Shown here: piece after piece, positions 40,825 through 51,744 of the stretch
Position numbering within the stretch: the first letter of the stretch is position 1
Layout: every line of letters begins with the position of its first letter
Assembly: GCA_016630905.1 (NCBI GenBank)
Contig: WBMQ01000017.1
Coordinates: 62,001-126,000, forward strand
Source of the DNA: Capillidium heterosporum
Taxonomy: Eukaryota > Entomophthoromycota > Entomophthoromycetes > Entomophthorales > Capillidiaceae
Length of the DNA stretch: 64,000 bases
Reading direction: 5' to 3'
Notes under the pieces: model-generated
Seen by the model: only the letters and a program-made list of their open reading frames with translations
Told to the model about the DNA's origin: nothing
Databases searched by the model: none
Made by a program: the position numbers and the translations under genes

Positions 40825-43379
40825 CTAGGATCTAACAGAACTTTGACTATCGAGATCATGGAAATACTGCTCTCCACTTAAAAGGATCCGGGATTCTGAC
40901 TGAATTAAAGATTGGCTATATATGCTTCTTTGAGTATGTCTAGAATTTACAGTAGGCATATAAAAATTTGATAGATTTGTTGTTTCTAATGTGCTGAACT
41001 TTGCTAAGTAATCCTTGGCATCTGATATCAACATATCTAGCAAAATCGATTTTAAATTGATAGGGATTTGTCGGATAGTTTGAATAAGTTCATCTTCATG
41101 TAGCAAACTACATCTTTTTCAATAAAAGCGCCTAACCATCTGGGAGATATGTCTGCAGCCTTATAATCATCTTCTCCTAAGTGCTGTCGAACTCGGACAA
41201 TATGAATGCATGGATATCCAACCCTAGCTTGGAAGTAACAGGCGCAATGTATATATGCATCACGCTTAACAACGTCATAGATCTTGGGGGAATGAAAGAT
41301 AGTATTGTCTAGTATTTTGAAAGTGTCGCCTGAAGAAGAATCTTGGATCTGACATTTCACCTTTGCTCAACCCATCTGTACTCGAAGAATTCGCATTAAA
41401 CTTTTCGAAATTAAATACCGTATCTCAGTATAAAATTGGACTGGTAGTTGTCTGACAGTATGTCGGCGGCTGGTTTCATCCTTATCCTTGTGCTCCTTTA
41501 ACTTTTTGGTTGAATACTCCCTACAAAAGATAATTAATTCAGCCATCGAAAGGTGCTTGGATTTGGTTTTAGTCTTTTTGAAATAGACTTTAAGTGAATT
41601 GTTAATTGACTCTACAGCACTATCAGCATGCCAATCGTGGCTAAATGTTTCTTTGGTGTAACATTTTACAAATTGCTTCTCATCCTCAAAAATGGCTTTG
41701 TAACTTTCTTCTACCTCTGAGTTTAATAAGTTGAATAGCTTTTCCTTAGCAGCCATATACTGGCTAGCATCCTCAATAAATATTAGCATCTTAATCCCTA
41801 AAATATTTAGTTGGAAATTATAAAACTATATACCTTTAACTATTACTTTGATAGTAGCCCTCCTTTGTTTAATAGTACGGATTTCACGTAACGCCTGTGC
41901 TGACCTTGGACGATATTCATTATATAAATTTACTAATGCACCCGGAGAGATGTCTTTAGAATGCTGTTTAATATTATTTTCCTTATGAAAGCTACACAAA
42001 AGGTGGTTGATATTGGGAAAAACTACCTTTACTGCCTCTTTAAATGCACTATTGTTATCAGAGATTAAAGTTGTAAATAGGGCTGGATTAGCTTCATTGT
42101 TGAGATAGTTGGAAAGAAGCTTTAGTGCCTCGATAAAAATATCCTTCGTCTCATTTACAAGGATTGCGTGCCCAATAGGAATAACTGTGGTATGCTTCGT
42201 TTTTGCAACAATGTTAAGCAGGCTGAAGTTTGTTTCAAGGAGTTTGTAGGTACAATCGATTGCTAAAACGTCGGCGATCCCTGTAAAGGCTAAAGCTTGT
42301 TGCTCCTTTGAAACCCAAAAGACACAGTTTAGATGTCTATTACCCGAAGCTTCTTTTGTAGATGCAATTTCCATATAGTACTCATCTTCCAGAAGATCAT
42401 TAAAAAGCTCTTGAATCTCTGAAAACTTCGGAATAATCTTCCGTTCAACGTTATTCTGATAAGCAAAATTATGAAGCATATTTAAGTTTCGAGTCTAAAC
42501 AGTGTAAATTAAGTAAAAGATTCAAAAATAAGCATACATTTAGATTATTCAAATTACAAAGCCCCTTAAGGGCAGGTACACTACTTACTCCACGAAGCTT
42601 TTTACTCATAAATTCATCTAATTCCTTTGGATCGATATCTCTCTTTGGTGCAAAAACTTCACAAATCGTGAGATGGGTTAGGTTTACCCTAGTTACTTCT
42701 AGCTTTGAAGGGCTACGGCGACTGATCTTTAATCTTATTTCTGCTTTGCATTCGATTAAATCAGTATGGGCAATATGAGCATCTATAATTATATTAGCAA
42801 ACTCTAAAAGACAAAACGTACCGCCTTCACTGGAATCACTATCATTGCTAGTTTCTCCATTCGAATTGAGTGCTAGTTCGGAATACTTTCTATGCTGCTT
42901 ACAACGTAAATAGATGTATCCATTCTTTTTGTCAGTTGGACTTCGGGAATCGTTAATTACATAAAGGCGTTGGGTAGCATTTTGAAGTATGCTTAATGCA
43001 TTTTCATATGCCTCTCTTGAGGGGAAAGTAGACCCAACTTGAAAATTGCTAAAAAATAAATATAAATAATAAATAAAATGTACCTTATAGCACGATTTAT
43101 ATCAGTCTGCGAAATAGGATTGCTATCGCTTTGTAGATTTGTTGATAATACAGAGGTGTGTTGAATCAATTCACGGTTGTAAGTCTCTTCGGTGAGGTTG
43201 AGTTGATGCTTAACTTGATCCAAAACTTCTCCTTTTATAAACGATTCAACAAATGAAATGAAAATTGGATTTAACTCAGCACCAGAAGTCTCAATATAAG
43301 GGAAATGATCAGGAGTATTGACAAGAACTGGTTGAATACTGTTGATAAAGGTTCGTAACTTCTCCACTTTAATAAGCAT
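40825..43379 (-). pseudogene. MULE transposase with three small introns, two late lesions
   Basis: ATG 43377-43379. Introns with GT..AG ends fit at 43049-43083 (35 nt), 42495-42537 (43 nt) and 41798-41833 (36 nt), each restoring one frame. Domains in order: a FAR1-like N-terminal part; a MULE DDE core with VLAIDCTYKLL, LISDNNSAFKEAVK, LLCSFH and AVESINNSLK; and a SWIM zinc finger CACYFQARVGYPCIH. Between the core and SWIM a TGA stands at 41367-41369. After SWIM the frame shifts near 41110, at an A-run, into the C-terminal frame ending 40825. With near-identical inverted repeats, the element looks recently inactivated. The C-terminal shift could also be an unseen intron. Confidence 0.82.
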
Positions 43380-44132
43380 ATCTGAAGAAGACTAAAATTA
43401 AAAATTGAAACAAATTTTACTATTTAATAATTTGATAACTCTTTAAACTACTCTACTCGTTGCAATAATAACCGGTATATGTGCTGAAGTCTTAAATAGC
43501 CTATAGGTATAATTTAAAAAAATAACATTTTTATTAGCGACATATTTATAGAAGCTTACTTGATTCTTTTTAAAATTTACTTAAAGACTTGGCGATTTGA
43601 AAAGCTGTTGGTTTTATATTTGATATAATGAAAGGCGTTGGTGTCAAAGATCTATATTAAGAATTTCATAAATGTCGGAAAAGAGTCTATAACTATAAAG
43701 TTTGAAAGGTTTAAAGTTAGTTTGGATTTTCAGTAACTGGTAAAAATGAGTGATTCTACAAAATTATAGGATAGGCGAAAACTAACTTTGATATTTTAAA
43801 AATCCCTTAAAGTGGTGGCAGCAGGGGATGGAATCTTCATCGATCTGATGAAGGTATAAATTTCTAATCCTGACGTATCTATAATTAAGTATATGATAAC
43901 GGCAAGATGCTGTCTTAAGATTGCATGCATCTTTATTTTTTTATTTTCCAGATCCACCACAGTTGTAATGAATCAACTCAGCTATCAAAACATACAATAG
44001 AATTGAATTCAAATTAAAAGTCACTACGAACTTCTTTAAAATAGTTTTATTCGAACTTAATAAAGCAATATTTGTTACTTTCTATCAAACTTTCAATTTT
44101 AGAATAGGAAGCTTATTATACTATTTAGAATA

Positions 44133-44763
44133 GGCAGTTCATTTAACTATTCTCACAAACCCTTAGCTTGCAGCCAGTTTACTGAAGACGTAGTGATCCT
44201 GTCAGTTTTCATATAGTACAGATATTTGACCAAATGTTTTTCTACTCTTGCGCCAATGATAGAGTATAGTTAAATAAAGCTATATTTCAGTTAGCATCTA
44301 ATACCTTTCTGCGACCATTGCCATCCATTTGCCTGTATATGTATGTTCTTAGCATTGGATTTCTTATTAGAAATGAGAGATACAAAGTCTTCCAAGTCTA
44401 AGTACTCCCTATATGAACGATTTCTAATTATTTTAGTTTTGGATATTTGCTAAAACGACTTGAAATATCACAAATCTGAAATTCAAACTTGAATTCATAC
44501 ACTTATGAATTATATATCATAACACCCATAAGTCTAAAAGCATGTACCTGCATTTTTCTCAATAGCAAGGTACAGTATTTACTTGTACCTGTATATCTGG
44601 ATAAATGTTTACAATGTAAGCAAAAAATTTGCAACTCATAATATCTATTTTAAAAGACCTGTATTATTTATTCAATTCTTTTCTATGACGAAGCTTTCCT
44701 ATTTAGGTTCAATCTTATAAGCTATTCTTAAAAATACGTTTTTTATACGGGTAATAATGAGCA
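44133..44763 (-). repeat. MULE right terminal inverted repeat
   Basis: Reverse complement of the left repeat. The transposase start lies about 750 bp inside it, so it probably contributes the promoter. Confidence 0.9.
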
Positions 44764-45021
44764 ATCAGATCTGTCCCCCACTTTCTCATTTCAACCTCTA
44801 GGCGCTTTAAAAAGCATCTAGAATATATTTATTCTTCACCTTATGCTTTATTCTAAATAAACATTTTGGCTTTAAAATTTTTTAGAACCTAAGTTATTCT
44901 CGAAATTGATAAAATTGGAATGAAATTTAGCGAGAAAACAAATATCCTTAAACATCACTCAAAAGAGATACAAGTTATAAAATACTCACATGTCTAAACT
45001 TTTTCTTTAAAGATGCGTCCC

Positions 45022-46845
45022 TCAATCCATTTCCTCAAACTCTTCGCCCAAATCCACTTCCTCAGCCCTTGCCAACATCAGCGTCATGTTAAGACTTTCG
45101 TAAGCCAATGCATAATAAACCTTCATATGGTTCAAAATTCGTAGTATGGTCTTAACGTTCATTAAGGCTTTGTTGGCAACGCTGCGATTCTTTGATTTGC
45201 AGTTCTTTATCTGATAGAAAGCAGCACCAGCTAGAGCCGGAAACTTGTACGCTGTACCGCTGAAGTAGATATCGTTTCCCAACGCCAAGATAACTTCCAT
45301 CATACTGTCGGAGACCAAGGTCGCTTTCATCTCAAAATAGGATTTTAAACCAGCCTGCTTGACCTTGTTGAAAATTTGATAGAGGCACAGTAACGTCGAA
45401 TGGCATATAAGTCGTAAGTTTAGAATGAAGGGCTTAGCTATAGCTTGGATATATTTAGGCTTGGTAGAATTCATCGATTGGAATTGGAGAGTGACTTGGG
45501 CCTCCCATAACTCGAGGTGTTGAGCCGAAGCCATAGTTATACGATGCATCTCCTCCACTTTGTCGTCAGGGATGATTTCAGTAAAATTGATCCTACGCGA
45601 TATGAGATCCAGCAGTTTGCAGAGTTGGGAAAGTAGTTTGATATAGAGGCAACTGCATTCCATAGTGAACTGGTAAGTCTCACCCATTTCACCCTCAGAC
45701 ATATCCAGAGATTTTAATTTGGGGTAAGGTCTATTGGCAAGCCGAAAGTCGTGGATCAAAATGCCATTTATAGAGAATGCATATAGCTTGTCGTTGATGT
45801 GGCACAACCACCACAGACGAAGTCGCAACTCTTCAGTTTCTTGACTGGTACCAGATCTGGGCTTATTGTTCAAACCTAGGAAATAACCCATACGTACGAC
45901 CAAACCTAAGTTGAAGAAACCTTTATCAAAATTTTTGGGGTTGTGTTGGAAATTGGACATGATGAGAAGAGCACTAATTGTATCCAAATTACATTTGGTA
46001 TACGACAATTCAAGTAACTTGGTCGATCGATCGGAAAAGTAATCCCGTATCCTATCGGAAATATGGGGTAGGTATCCACAACCTACTGAGCATATAATGT
46101 TGGTTAGAATGGGGGAGTGGTTTTCAAAATTTTGGATTATGGACCTCATGTTGACGACAGGGACGTAGGGGTGGGAGAACTGGAAGTAGGCTTTGACACA
46201 CATGTTGGTCACTGAAGCTGCCACCAATCTGTCTTGCAAATTCTGTACATCAATCAATGTGATTAAAGGCGGTAAGCAGGCTAGTTTAGGAGGTTTACGG
46301 TTCAGAAACATGTGGTTGAGGTTGTCTGGTTTGGAAAAGTGAACAATGTACATGGTTAGAAATTTGGCTACTGGAGTTATGCCGTAATAGTCCATGCTAC
46401 CGGTAGTAGATATATATACTTTTTGGCTCTTTTCGAAGGTTGTATTGTTAAATAATGTCATCAGCATGTCGAACTTGGTGTTGAAGTATTCCGATGCGAA
46501 GCTAGTTCCCACACCTATCTTTTGGATGCCTTTAGGCTTGTATATCAAAATTTTGTTTTGATCCAGATGAACTTTGTGATCTGAGCTACTTGGTTTGGTG
46601 AATTTGGAACCTGATTTCATATTTAATGTTTGTACTCTGTGGTCGGTATAGTCGGCAATTCTTTTGGAATCAGAAATAATGGGCTTAATCTTGGGCTTCT
46701 TGCTTCCTTCCTTTGGCATGAAGGTGTAAGTACATCCATAACCAAAGTCAGCACATTGAATACATAAAGGTACAATACGGTCACAGCTGATCTTTCTTCT
46801 CCTACAAGTATCACAGGCGTACTTTGAAATTTTGACGTTGCTCAT
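45022..46845 (-). CDS. Zn(II)2Cys6 transcription factor, 607 aa
   Basis: ATG 46843-46845. The binuclear zinc cluster is at the extreme N-terminus: Cys11, Cys14, Cys21, Cys28, Cys31, Cys38 (C-x2-C-x6-C-x6-C-x2-C-x6-C) in CDTCRRRKISCDR. A basic linker follows (KKPKIKP). Residues about 215-400 resemble the fungal_trans/middle homology region (FSHPYVPVVN, ILTNIICSVGCGY, GLVVRMGYFLGLN, LRLRLWWLCHINDKLYAF). The C-terminus is acidic (EEVDLGEEFEEMD), typical of activation regions. Nuclear gene regulator; target pathway unknown because there are no enzyme neighbours. One exon. It starts 258 bp beyond the MULE right end. Confidence 0.92.
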   Translation of the reverse strand: MSNVKISKYACDTCRRRKISCDRIVPLCIQCADFGYGCTYTFMPKEGSKKPKIKPIISDSKRIADYTDHRVQTLNMKSGSKFTKPSSSDHKVHLDQNKILIYKPKGIQKIGVGTSFASEYFNTKFDMLMTLFNNTTFEKSQKVYISTTGSMDYYGITPVAKFLTMYIVHFSKPDNLNHMFLNRKPPKLACLPPLITLIDVQNLQDRLVAASVTNMCVKAYFQFSHPYVPVVNMRSIIQNFENHSPILTNIICSVGCGYLPHISDRIRDYFSDRSTKLLELSYTKCNLDTISALLIMSNFQHNPKNFDKGFFNLGLVVRMGYFLGLNNKPRSGTSQETEELRLRLWWLCHINDKLYAFSINGILIHDFRLANRPYPKLKSLDMSEGEMGETYQFTMECSCLYIKLLSQLCKLLDLISRRINFTEIIPDDKVEEMHRITMASAQHLELWEAQVTLQFQSMNSTKPKYIQAIAKPFILNLRLICHSTLLCLYQIFNKVKQAGLKSYFEMKATLVSDSMMEVILALGNDIYFSGTAYKFPALAGAAFYQIKNCKSKNRSVANKALMNVKTILRILNHMKVYYALAYESLNMTLMLARAEEVDLGEEFEEMD

Positions 46846-47740
46846 CTTGAATATCTATAACTGAAGTATAAAGCAAACCTTAGTATTATTTAGCAAAAAA
46901 ACTTCCAATTTAATATGGTAGAGTTCACTATTTATAGTATTTAAAACTTATATAGGCTGAAACTTAATTGATAAAGCGTGCTGTATTTGGAAAATGGCGC
47001 TTTCTTAACATAGCCAGTAATTTTCATAAATCTGTTTGTTTGAGAATTTCTTAGATTGCACTAGACCTTTAAATTTTGAAATACTGAACTTCTATTGGCT
47101 ATAGTGGGATTCTGATTGATTTTGTATAGTACCACTACACTCAAGTAACTGCTATATTTAAATCAGTATTTGGGAATTTGCCTGTTTAAATGAGTATTGA
47201 TCAACCCTCCCAGCCATACCACTTTAAATAAACTTCCAAAACTTAGCCTTGTAAGGTATCGTTACCAAATGAAAAAAAATCCCTTTATTGTAAAAGCCCT
47301 TGGTCCGATATCGGCAAATCTAGGCCAGCTCCGAAGCTTAAAATTTTGGTATGTATTGGTCTTACATAATAAGCTTTTAGCTTCTCAGTCACTGCATTAT
47401 ATTTGTTTGCTAAAGCAAGTTATGTTTTAAATATGCTTTTGTAAGGCTTTAATAAAGTGTTAATTGGTTCAGCAAAGTTGTGTAGCTACACTTAGGCTGA
47501 ACTGAGTAGTAAGTAGGTCGAAGTTCAAGATAATTTCACCAGTGACTCAAAATATTCTGATGAGAAGGAATGCCAGTAATTTAGTAGTGGTTAGACCCAC
47601 AGGTCCAATTTCAACACCTAATAAACGTTCAGGAAATCGAAATAATTTTTACGGACTAAACTATAGAAACTCATCCAGTATTTCAAATCTCGATCGAATT
47701 TATGGGCTTATCTAATTTTATAGTGATATATGCTAGGGTA
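46846..47740. other. Intergenic, no gene seen
   Basis: 5' flank of the Zn2Cys6 gene on its left side. A 77-codon plus frame at 47197 has no family signal. Otherwise AT-rich. Confidence 0.4.
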
Positions 47741-48246
47741 TCGCATTTTTAGACCAAATTGGCAAAAATGCTGGGTCAATGTGGCAAAATTAGCTAATAA
47801 ATTGGCCAAGTTGCCAATTTACAATTAAATTTTGATTTTAAGCAAATAAAATTATGAGAAATTCAAAATATATATTGAGAATAGATATTATATAAATGCG
47901 TTTAGACTAGCCAAGTGTATCAAAATAAAAAGAATACTATAGGTATAAGTGTTTATTTATTTATAAAAAGTGATACTTTCTCCCTTTAAACAATTGGCGA
48001 TGTTTTTGGTGCGATGCTTTACCCAACCTTTATAATCCTTAGGTTTGATCGTATCCTGTGCTTCTATAGTTAAATTGGGATATCTTCTTTATTCCTTCGT
48101 AGACTTTTAACAAAGCTTTTAAGTTTACTAAATATTATTTCAACTGGGTTAAACATTAAAGAGCATGCTGATAAAAAACGTCAGATATGAATTGAACTGC
48201 TAAAAAGCTTTTGAACATTTTCTTTATGGTAGAATTTAGCATTGAT
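47741..48246 (-). mobile_element. Tc1/mariner-like element, 3' fragment
   Basis: The end TCGCATTTTTAGACC follows TA (47739-47740). The reverse complement matches 6696-7126 and 32960-33135, including the NPVEIIF-coding region. Truncated at 48246 next to a repeat D fragment. Confidence 0.65.
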
Positions 48247-48253
48247 CATAAGA

Positions 48254-48600
48254 ATTAAGAAATAATTTATCGGTAAATACGTAGTTACTCAGTTTTATAT
48301 GTAGAACAATACATAATTCGTAAATGAGCTGATAATTACTTAACTAACAGCCTATTTGATATTTAATAGGAAACTGTGCTATAAGTTTAATACTACTTAA
48401 TTACTCGGTTTAATAGTAATTCATCCTATATCTAAGTAGATTCCAGATTACTAGTAGATACCTAAACAAACTTGTAAAATTCAGTAAACTACTTAGAAAA
48501 GTGTACACTACGTAGTTGCTACTTTATTGTTTATAAGCCTATATTTGCGGAATAGCTTTACAATTACATAAAAACCATACTAATTTGCATAAATTATTCT
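48254..48600 (+). repeat. Repeat D, 3' fragment
   Basis: Aligns with 24555-24815 and 4710-4995. At its right end, ACTAAT is followed by non-LTR sequence, whereas both full D copies have LTR-A there. It may represent the unoccupied site. Confidence 0.5.
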
Positions 48601-48742
48601 GCTACAAATTACTTAGTAACTGCATAATAGGTTGAATAGTCTGCAATCATTTGTTGACTACATAACAGATCAGGGAATTTATTAATTATTTAATAACTGC
48701 ATAATAGATTGAGAAACCTAGTAATTACTATAGCAACTAAAT

Positions 48743-48818
48743 AATTACTAGGTGACTACATAATTACTAGGTGACTACATAATTACTAGGTGACTACGTA
48801 ATTACTGGATGACTACCT
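48743..48818. repeat. 19-bp tandem repeat, four units
   Basis: Unit AATTACTAGGTGACTACAT at 48743, 48762, 48781 and 48800; the last two carry substitutions. Confidence 0.85.
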
Positions 48819-49447
48819 AATTAACATAGTCTCCAGCTAATACTTTGCAGATACCATATATCTTAATTTCCAATTATTTATATGAACTATACTAATAAAT
48901 TCCCCTATTCGATAGCCTTCATATTCTGTATAGAACTTTTCATTTGGTTCAGTAGATCCTGAGAACCGACTCCTGGTATTTTATACAGGCTGGGAATCTA
49001 TAAACTCAAAGTTGGAGCTTACTGAAGCTGCAGACACTTCGATTTCAAAACTATGGGTATGTCTCGATCCAGTTATCTAATTTTATAAAATAAAGTGTAT
49101 TTCACATAACTTTTATATATCTATAATTCTAGAAAGTTTTAAGTTGATTGAGGCACTTTTTGTGCTTCCGATTTACTATTTCTATATATACAATTTTTCA
49201 AAACTTTATATATGTGCTCTACTAATCTGTAGCTTTCAGAATTGATAATATATATCTTATGTCGTGGCCTAGATACTTTGCTGCTGTATTTAGTAGCTTT
49301 TGAAAAAGTATATTAAAGGCTTTTTACTACCAAAGTCCATATTGTTTCAAGCCTAATTAAAGGCTGAAATATCTATATATCAAAAATTCTAACCTAATGC
49401 GAATAATACAAAAAGCACCACATATATATAAATATATATTATTATTC
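48819..49447. other. Intergenic, no gene seen
   Basis: AT-rich 3' flank of the Harbinger-like transposase. The second terminal repeat of that element was not identified. Confidence 0.35.
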
Positions 49448-50621
49448 CTATGCTAAACCATCACTATCTTCTACATGCGTATTCCAAGGAACTGTACTAT
49501 GTTTTAAAGCCTTTCTTTTCTTATATGCTTCCCTTTGTACCAATAGTTTTGCTTCCTCAGCTTCACCTTCAGCATATACCAAGTTTTTATATTGAATATG
49601 ATACTCTCCATCATTATTCCTAAGTGGATACTTGGTAATATGAAAGTTGGTTAAGGCTAATCCCAATCGAAAGTATGTATCATATCTATTTCGATCGAAT
49701 TTATAAGGATGTGCAAGAATAGACCACAATTTCTTTAATCGTCCAAAGTACTTCTCTACAATAATCCTATCAGTTGAGATCTTGACATTGGTTGTAGCTT
49801 GATTCTTTGTTAGCCTACGAAGTGGTGGTTTTTTTGTTGGAATAACTGCTCTAACGTTATGAACACCAATATAGCCTTTGTCAAGTAAAATTCCCCATTT
49901 AGTTGGAAACTCCATAGTACTTGAATCGAAATCTTCAATATCATGCTCATCTTCATGCTTAAGGGAATTTGCAAGATGGAAATCGATGTTATTGTTGGAT
50001 ATAACTAAATCAGACTGCTTTCCTATATCACTAGCTGTACATCCAATTGCAAATCCATTTGGTAAGACAGATACTTCAGTTTTAAAGCCATGGCGCTTGT
50101 GCTTAGAACTGTAATAATCGCTACTATATGACTTATCACCTGAAGGCCGATTTGCATGTTGAAAGGTAACATCAGTAGCATAGCGGCAAAATGGATAGTT
50201 CTCAAAAGTTGCTTTGTTCTCTTTTAAATACTTCATAGTAAATTTAATATTAAACTTACTAACATATTTATCGTATAAATAAGGAGTTAGTATTACAATA
50301 AAGTTCCAAACCAATCTTTGAAAAGTTTCTGGTTTAATCCCAAAAGTAATACTTACATTGTCCCATCCTAATCCTGCTTTTACAAAGCACAAGGCCATGA
50401 AGAAAACATCCTTTGCAGTAACTCGAGTCTTGTTCCCTCTACCAATATTCCAATTTGAGATAATGTGGTTTGAACAGCTAGCCCAGAGTATATCGAATTC
50501 ATACCATGTAAAATTAGAAAGCTCCTCAACTGATTTATTACCATTAGCTTGAATTATGGCATGTAGATAAGGAGTAGGGTCTTCAATATCTTCATCTGAA
50601 TCAGGATGAGTAGGTGCAATA
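49448..50621 (-). CDS. PIF/Harbinger-like DDE transposase, 5' truncated
   Basis: About 390 residues of an uninterrupted DDE_4-type nuclease. Counting from the upstream TTG of the open frame, the acidic triad is Asp161 (YATDVTF), Asp258 (LLDKGYIG) and Glu300 (RIIVEKYFGRLKKLW). GFKTEVSVLPNG and IGKQSDLVI are also typical. The frame has no ATG near its start. It enters directly from LTR-A sequence at 50622, so the first residues of the open frame are LTR-derived and the real N-terminus is missing. It has no partner Myb-like gene in view. Intact core but probably not autonomous. Confidence 0.75.
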
Positions 50622-50820
50622 TGTAAGGTCCAAGGGGGTGCCGTTGAATCCAACTAATGATGGTGTCATAATGGGAGCGTATGACATGAGAGGTCGGGAC
50701 AGTAGAACCAATGCCGACCACAGCATTGGTAATATGAATCACCCAAAGGAGGTAAGTCCAAAGGGAAGCGAAGAAAGTTTGAACGGAGTGAGCTAAGAGG
50801 GTATAGAAGTTGAACCACAT
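50554..50820 (-). CDS. LTR-A-embedded hydrophobic peptide (short form), copy 8
   Basis: ATG 50818-50820. MWFNFYTLLAHSVQTFFASL, WTYLLWVIHITNAVVGIGST, SHVIRS, YDTIISWIQRHPLGPY. Intact through the element end at 50622 in phase TAC A|TA. The last about 22 residues are read from the adjoining transposase DNA in another frame and are not native. Confidence 0.5.
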   Translation of the reverse strand: MWFNFYTLLAHSVQTFFASLWTYLLWVIHITNAVVGIGSTVPTSHVIRSHYDTIISWIQRHPLGPYILHLLILIQMKILKTLLLIYMP

Positions 50821-51090
50821 ATTCGCACAATCTAATAACTAAAAGGCTGACCAGGAACAATACTTTATTCGTAGACGAAACAGAATCAGGCTGTCAGAGA
50901 CAGCTATGGCAGGGGAAACAGATCAGGCTGTCAGAGACAGCTATGGCAAGGGAAACAGATCAGGCTGTCGCAACAGCTATAGTTGATGGTTGAGATCAAG
51001 AGGTGAGTAACAGCTATTTAGAAAATAGCGAGGTGGAACGTTGTCAAGATGAATTCTTTGGGTAATGACAGAAAGGGATTTAAATACCCC
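50622..51090 (-). mobile_element. LTR-A copy 8 (short-ORF form), 5' truncated
   Basis: The 3' end TGTAAGG (reverse of CCTTACA) is at 50622. The unit carries the intact short ORF, AATAAA, three tandem copies of the leader hairpin block and the TATTTAAA region at about 51078-51088, where LTR-C begins. The U3 part is missing. Confidence 0.75.
50887..50981 (-). repeat. 37-bp tandem repeat of the LTR-A leader hairpin
   Basis: Units at 50887, 50924 and 50961 (last partial). Each contains CTGTCAGAGACAG (hairpin stem CTGTC/GACAG), which is single in other LTR-A copies. Confidence 0.85.
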
Positions 51091-51720
51091 TGTAAGGAAA
51101 TATTCCTAGATCAGCCGTAGTTTCACCCCATAAATCGAATTCAAGTTTAGAAATGCCCTTGTAACAGGAATCAAGTGATCAACCCCACATTAACTGTGTC
51201 TCAATCCTTGCACTCCCTAAAGATCACGATTATCTCCTAGAAGAACCAAATGAATTTTGATACTGGAGTTTAGATAAATACTAATCATCAGTATCTGGAA
51301 CATTTACTACTAAATACAAGTCACCTATATAAGGCCCACGGTGAACTTAGTAGCAGGTCAAGTAATTATTAAATAAACGTATTGAACATTTGATATTTTC
51401 TTCTGCTATCGGCATAGTATAGACTCCCTGCGTAGTATAATTGAGAACTGATAATTTGCATCCCTCCAAGACCGAGAGTTGCATTGACCTGACCTGAATC
51501 AACAACCTGAACTGAACTGAATCTGAAAACTTAAGCTAAACAATGGATTTGACCACATTCCTTAGTCTCGTGGCTACGGTTGGAGTAGTCCTGTCTGCTC
51601 ACCGCCTCTGGATCCGACTCCAGGCACGATTATCCTCCCTGTATAACCTTTGTGTCAACTTCCTTAGCCTTTATGGAGTACTGGCTACCATTACTGCTTG
51701 ATTAACTCCTGCTGGTAAGC
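51091..51720 (+). mobile_element. LTR-C copy 2
   Basis: Starts TGTAAGGAAATATTCC and aligns with 54788-55333 and the reverse of 23795-23210. AATAAACG lies near 51372 and GCATAGTATAGACTCC near 51411, then a leader with the peptide ORF at 51543. The 3' boundary is not certain. Confidence 0.65.
51543..51701 (+). CDS. LTR-C hydrophobic peptide (52 aa)
   Basis: ATG 51543 to TGA 51699-51701: MDLTTFLSLVATVGVVLSAH, RLWIRLQARLSSLYNL, then FLSLYGVLATI. Same plan as the LTR-B peptide: MD-(I/L)-T start, hydrophobic segment, RLW-(V/I)-(Q/R) linker, second hydrophobic segment. The surrounding LTR sequence is unrelated to LTR-B. The copy at about 23250-23335 (minus) ends early. Too short for a family call; membrane location inferred. 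Confidence 0.5.
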   Translation: MDLTTFLSLVATVGVVLSAHRLWIRLQARLSSLYNLCVNFLSLYGVLATITA

Positions 51721-51744
51721 GTTCTTGGTGGACGTTTCCCAACA

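Larger units (their letters stand above)
40067..44763 (-). mobile_element. MULE (Mutator-like) transposon, complete, about 4.7 kb
   Basis: Terminal inverted repeats of about 630 bp (40067-40698 and 44133-44763) pair base for base with a constant coordinate sum of 84830, so there are no indels between the arms over the parts I checked; only scattered substitutions. Outer ends read TGCTCATTATTACCC. Inside is one transposase gene on the minus strand with small introns. No 9-11 bp target duplication is evident in the immediate flanks. Confidence 0.9.

Noticed and set aside
48743-48818. CRISPR-like array
   Set aside because: The 19-bp units are contiguous with no spacers; it is a plain tandem repeat in eukaryotic sequence.
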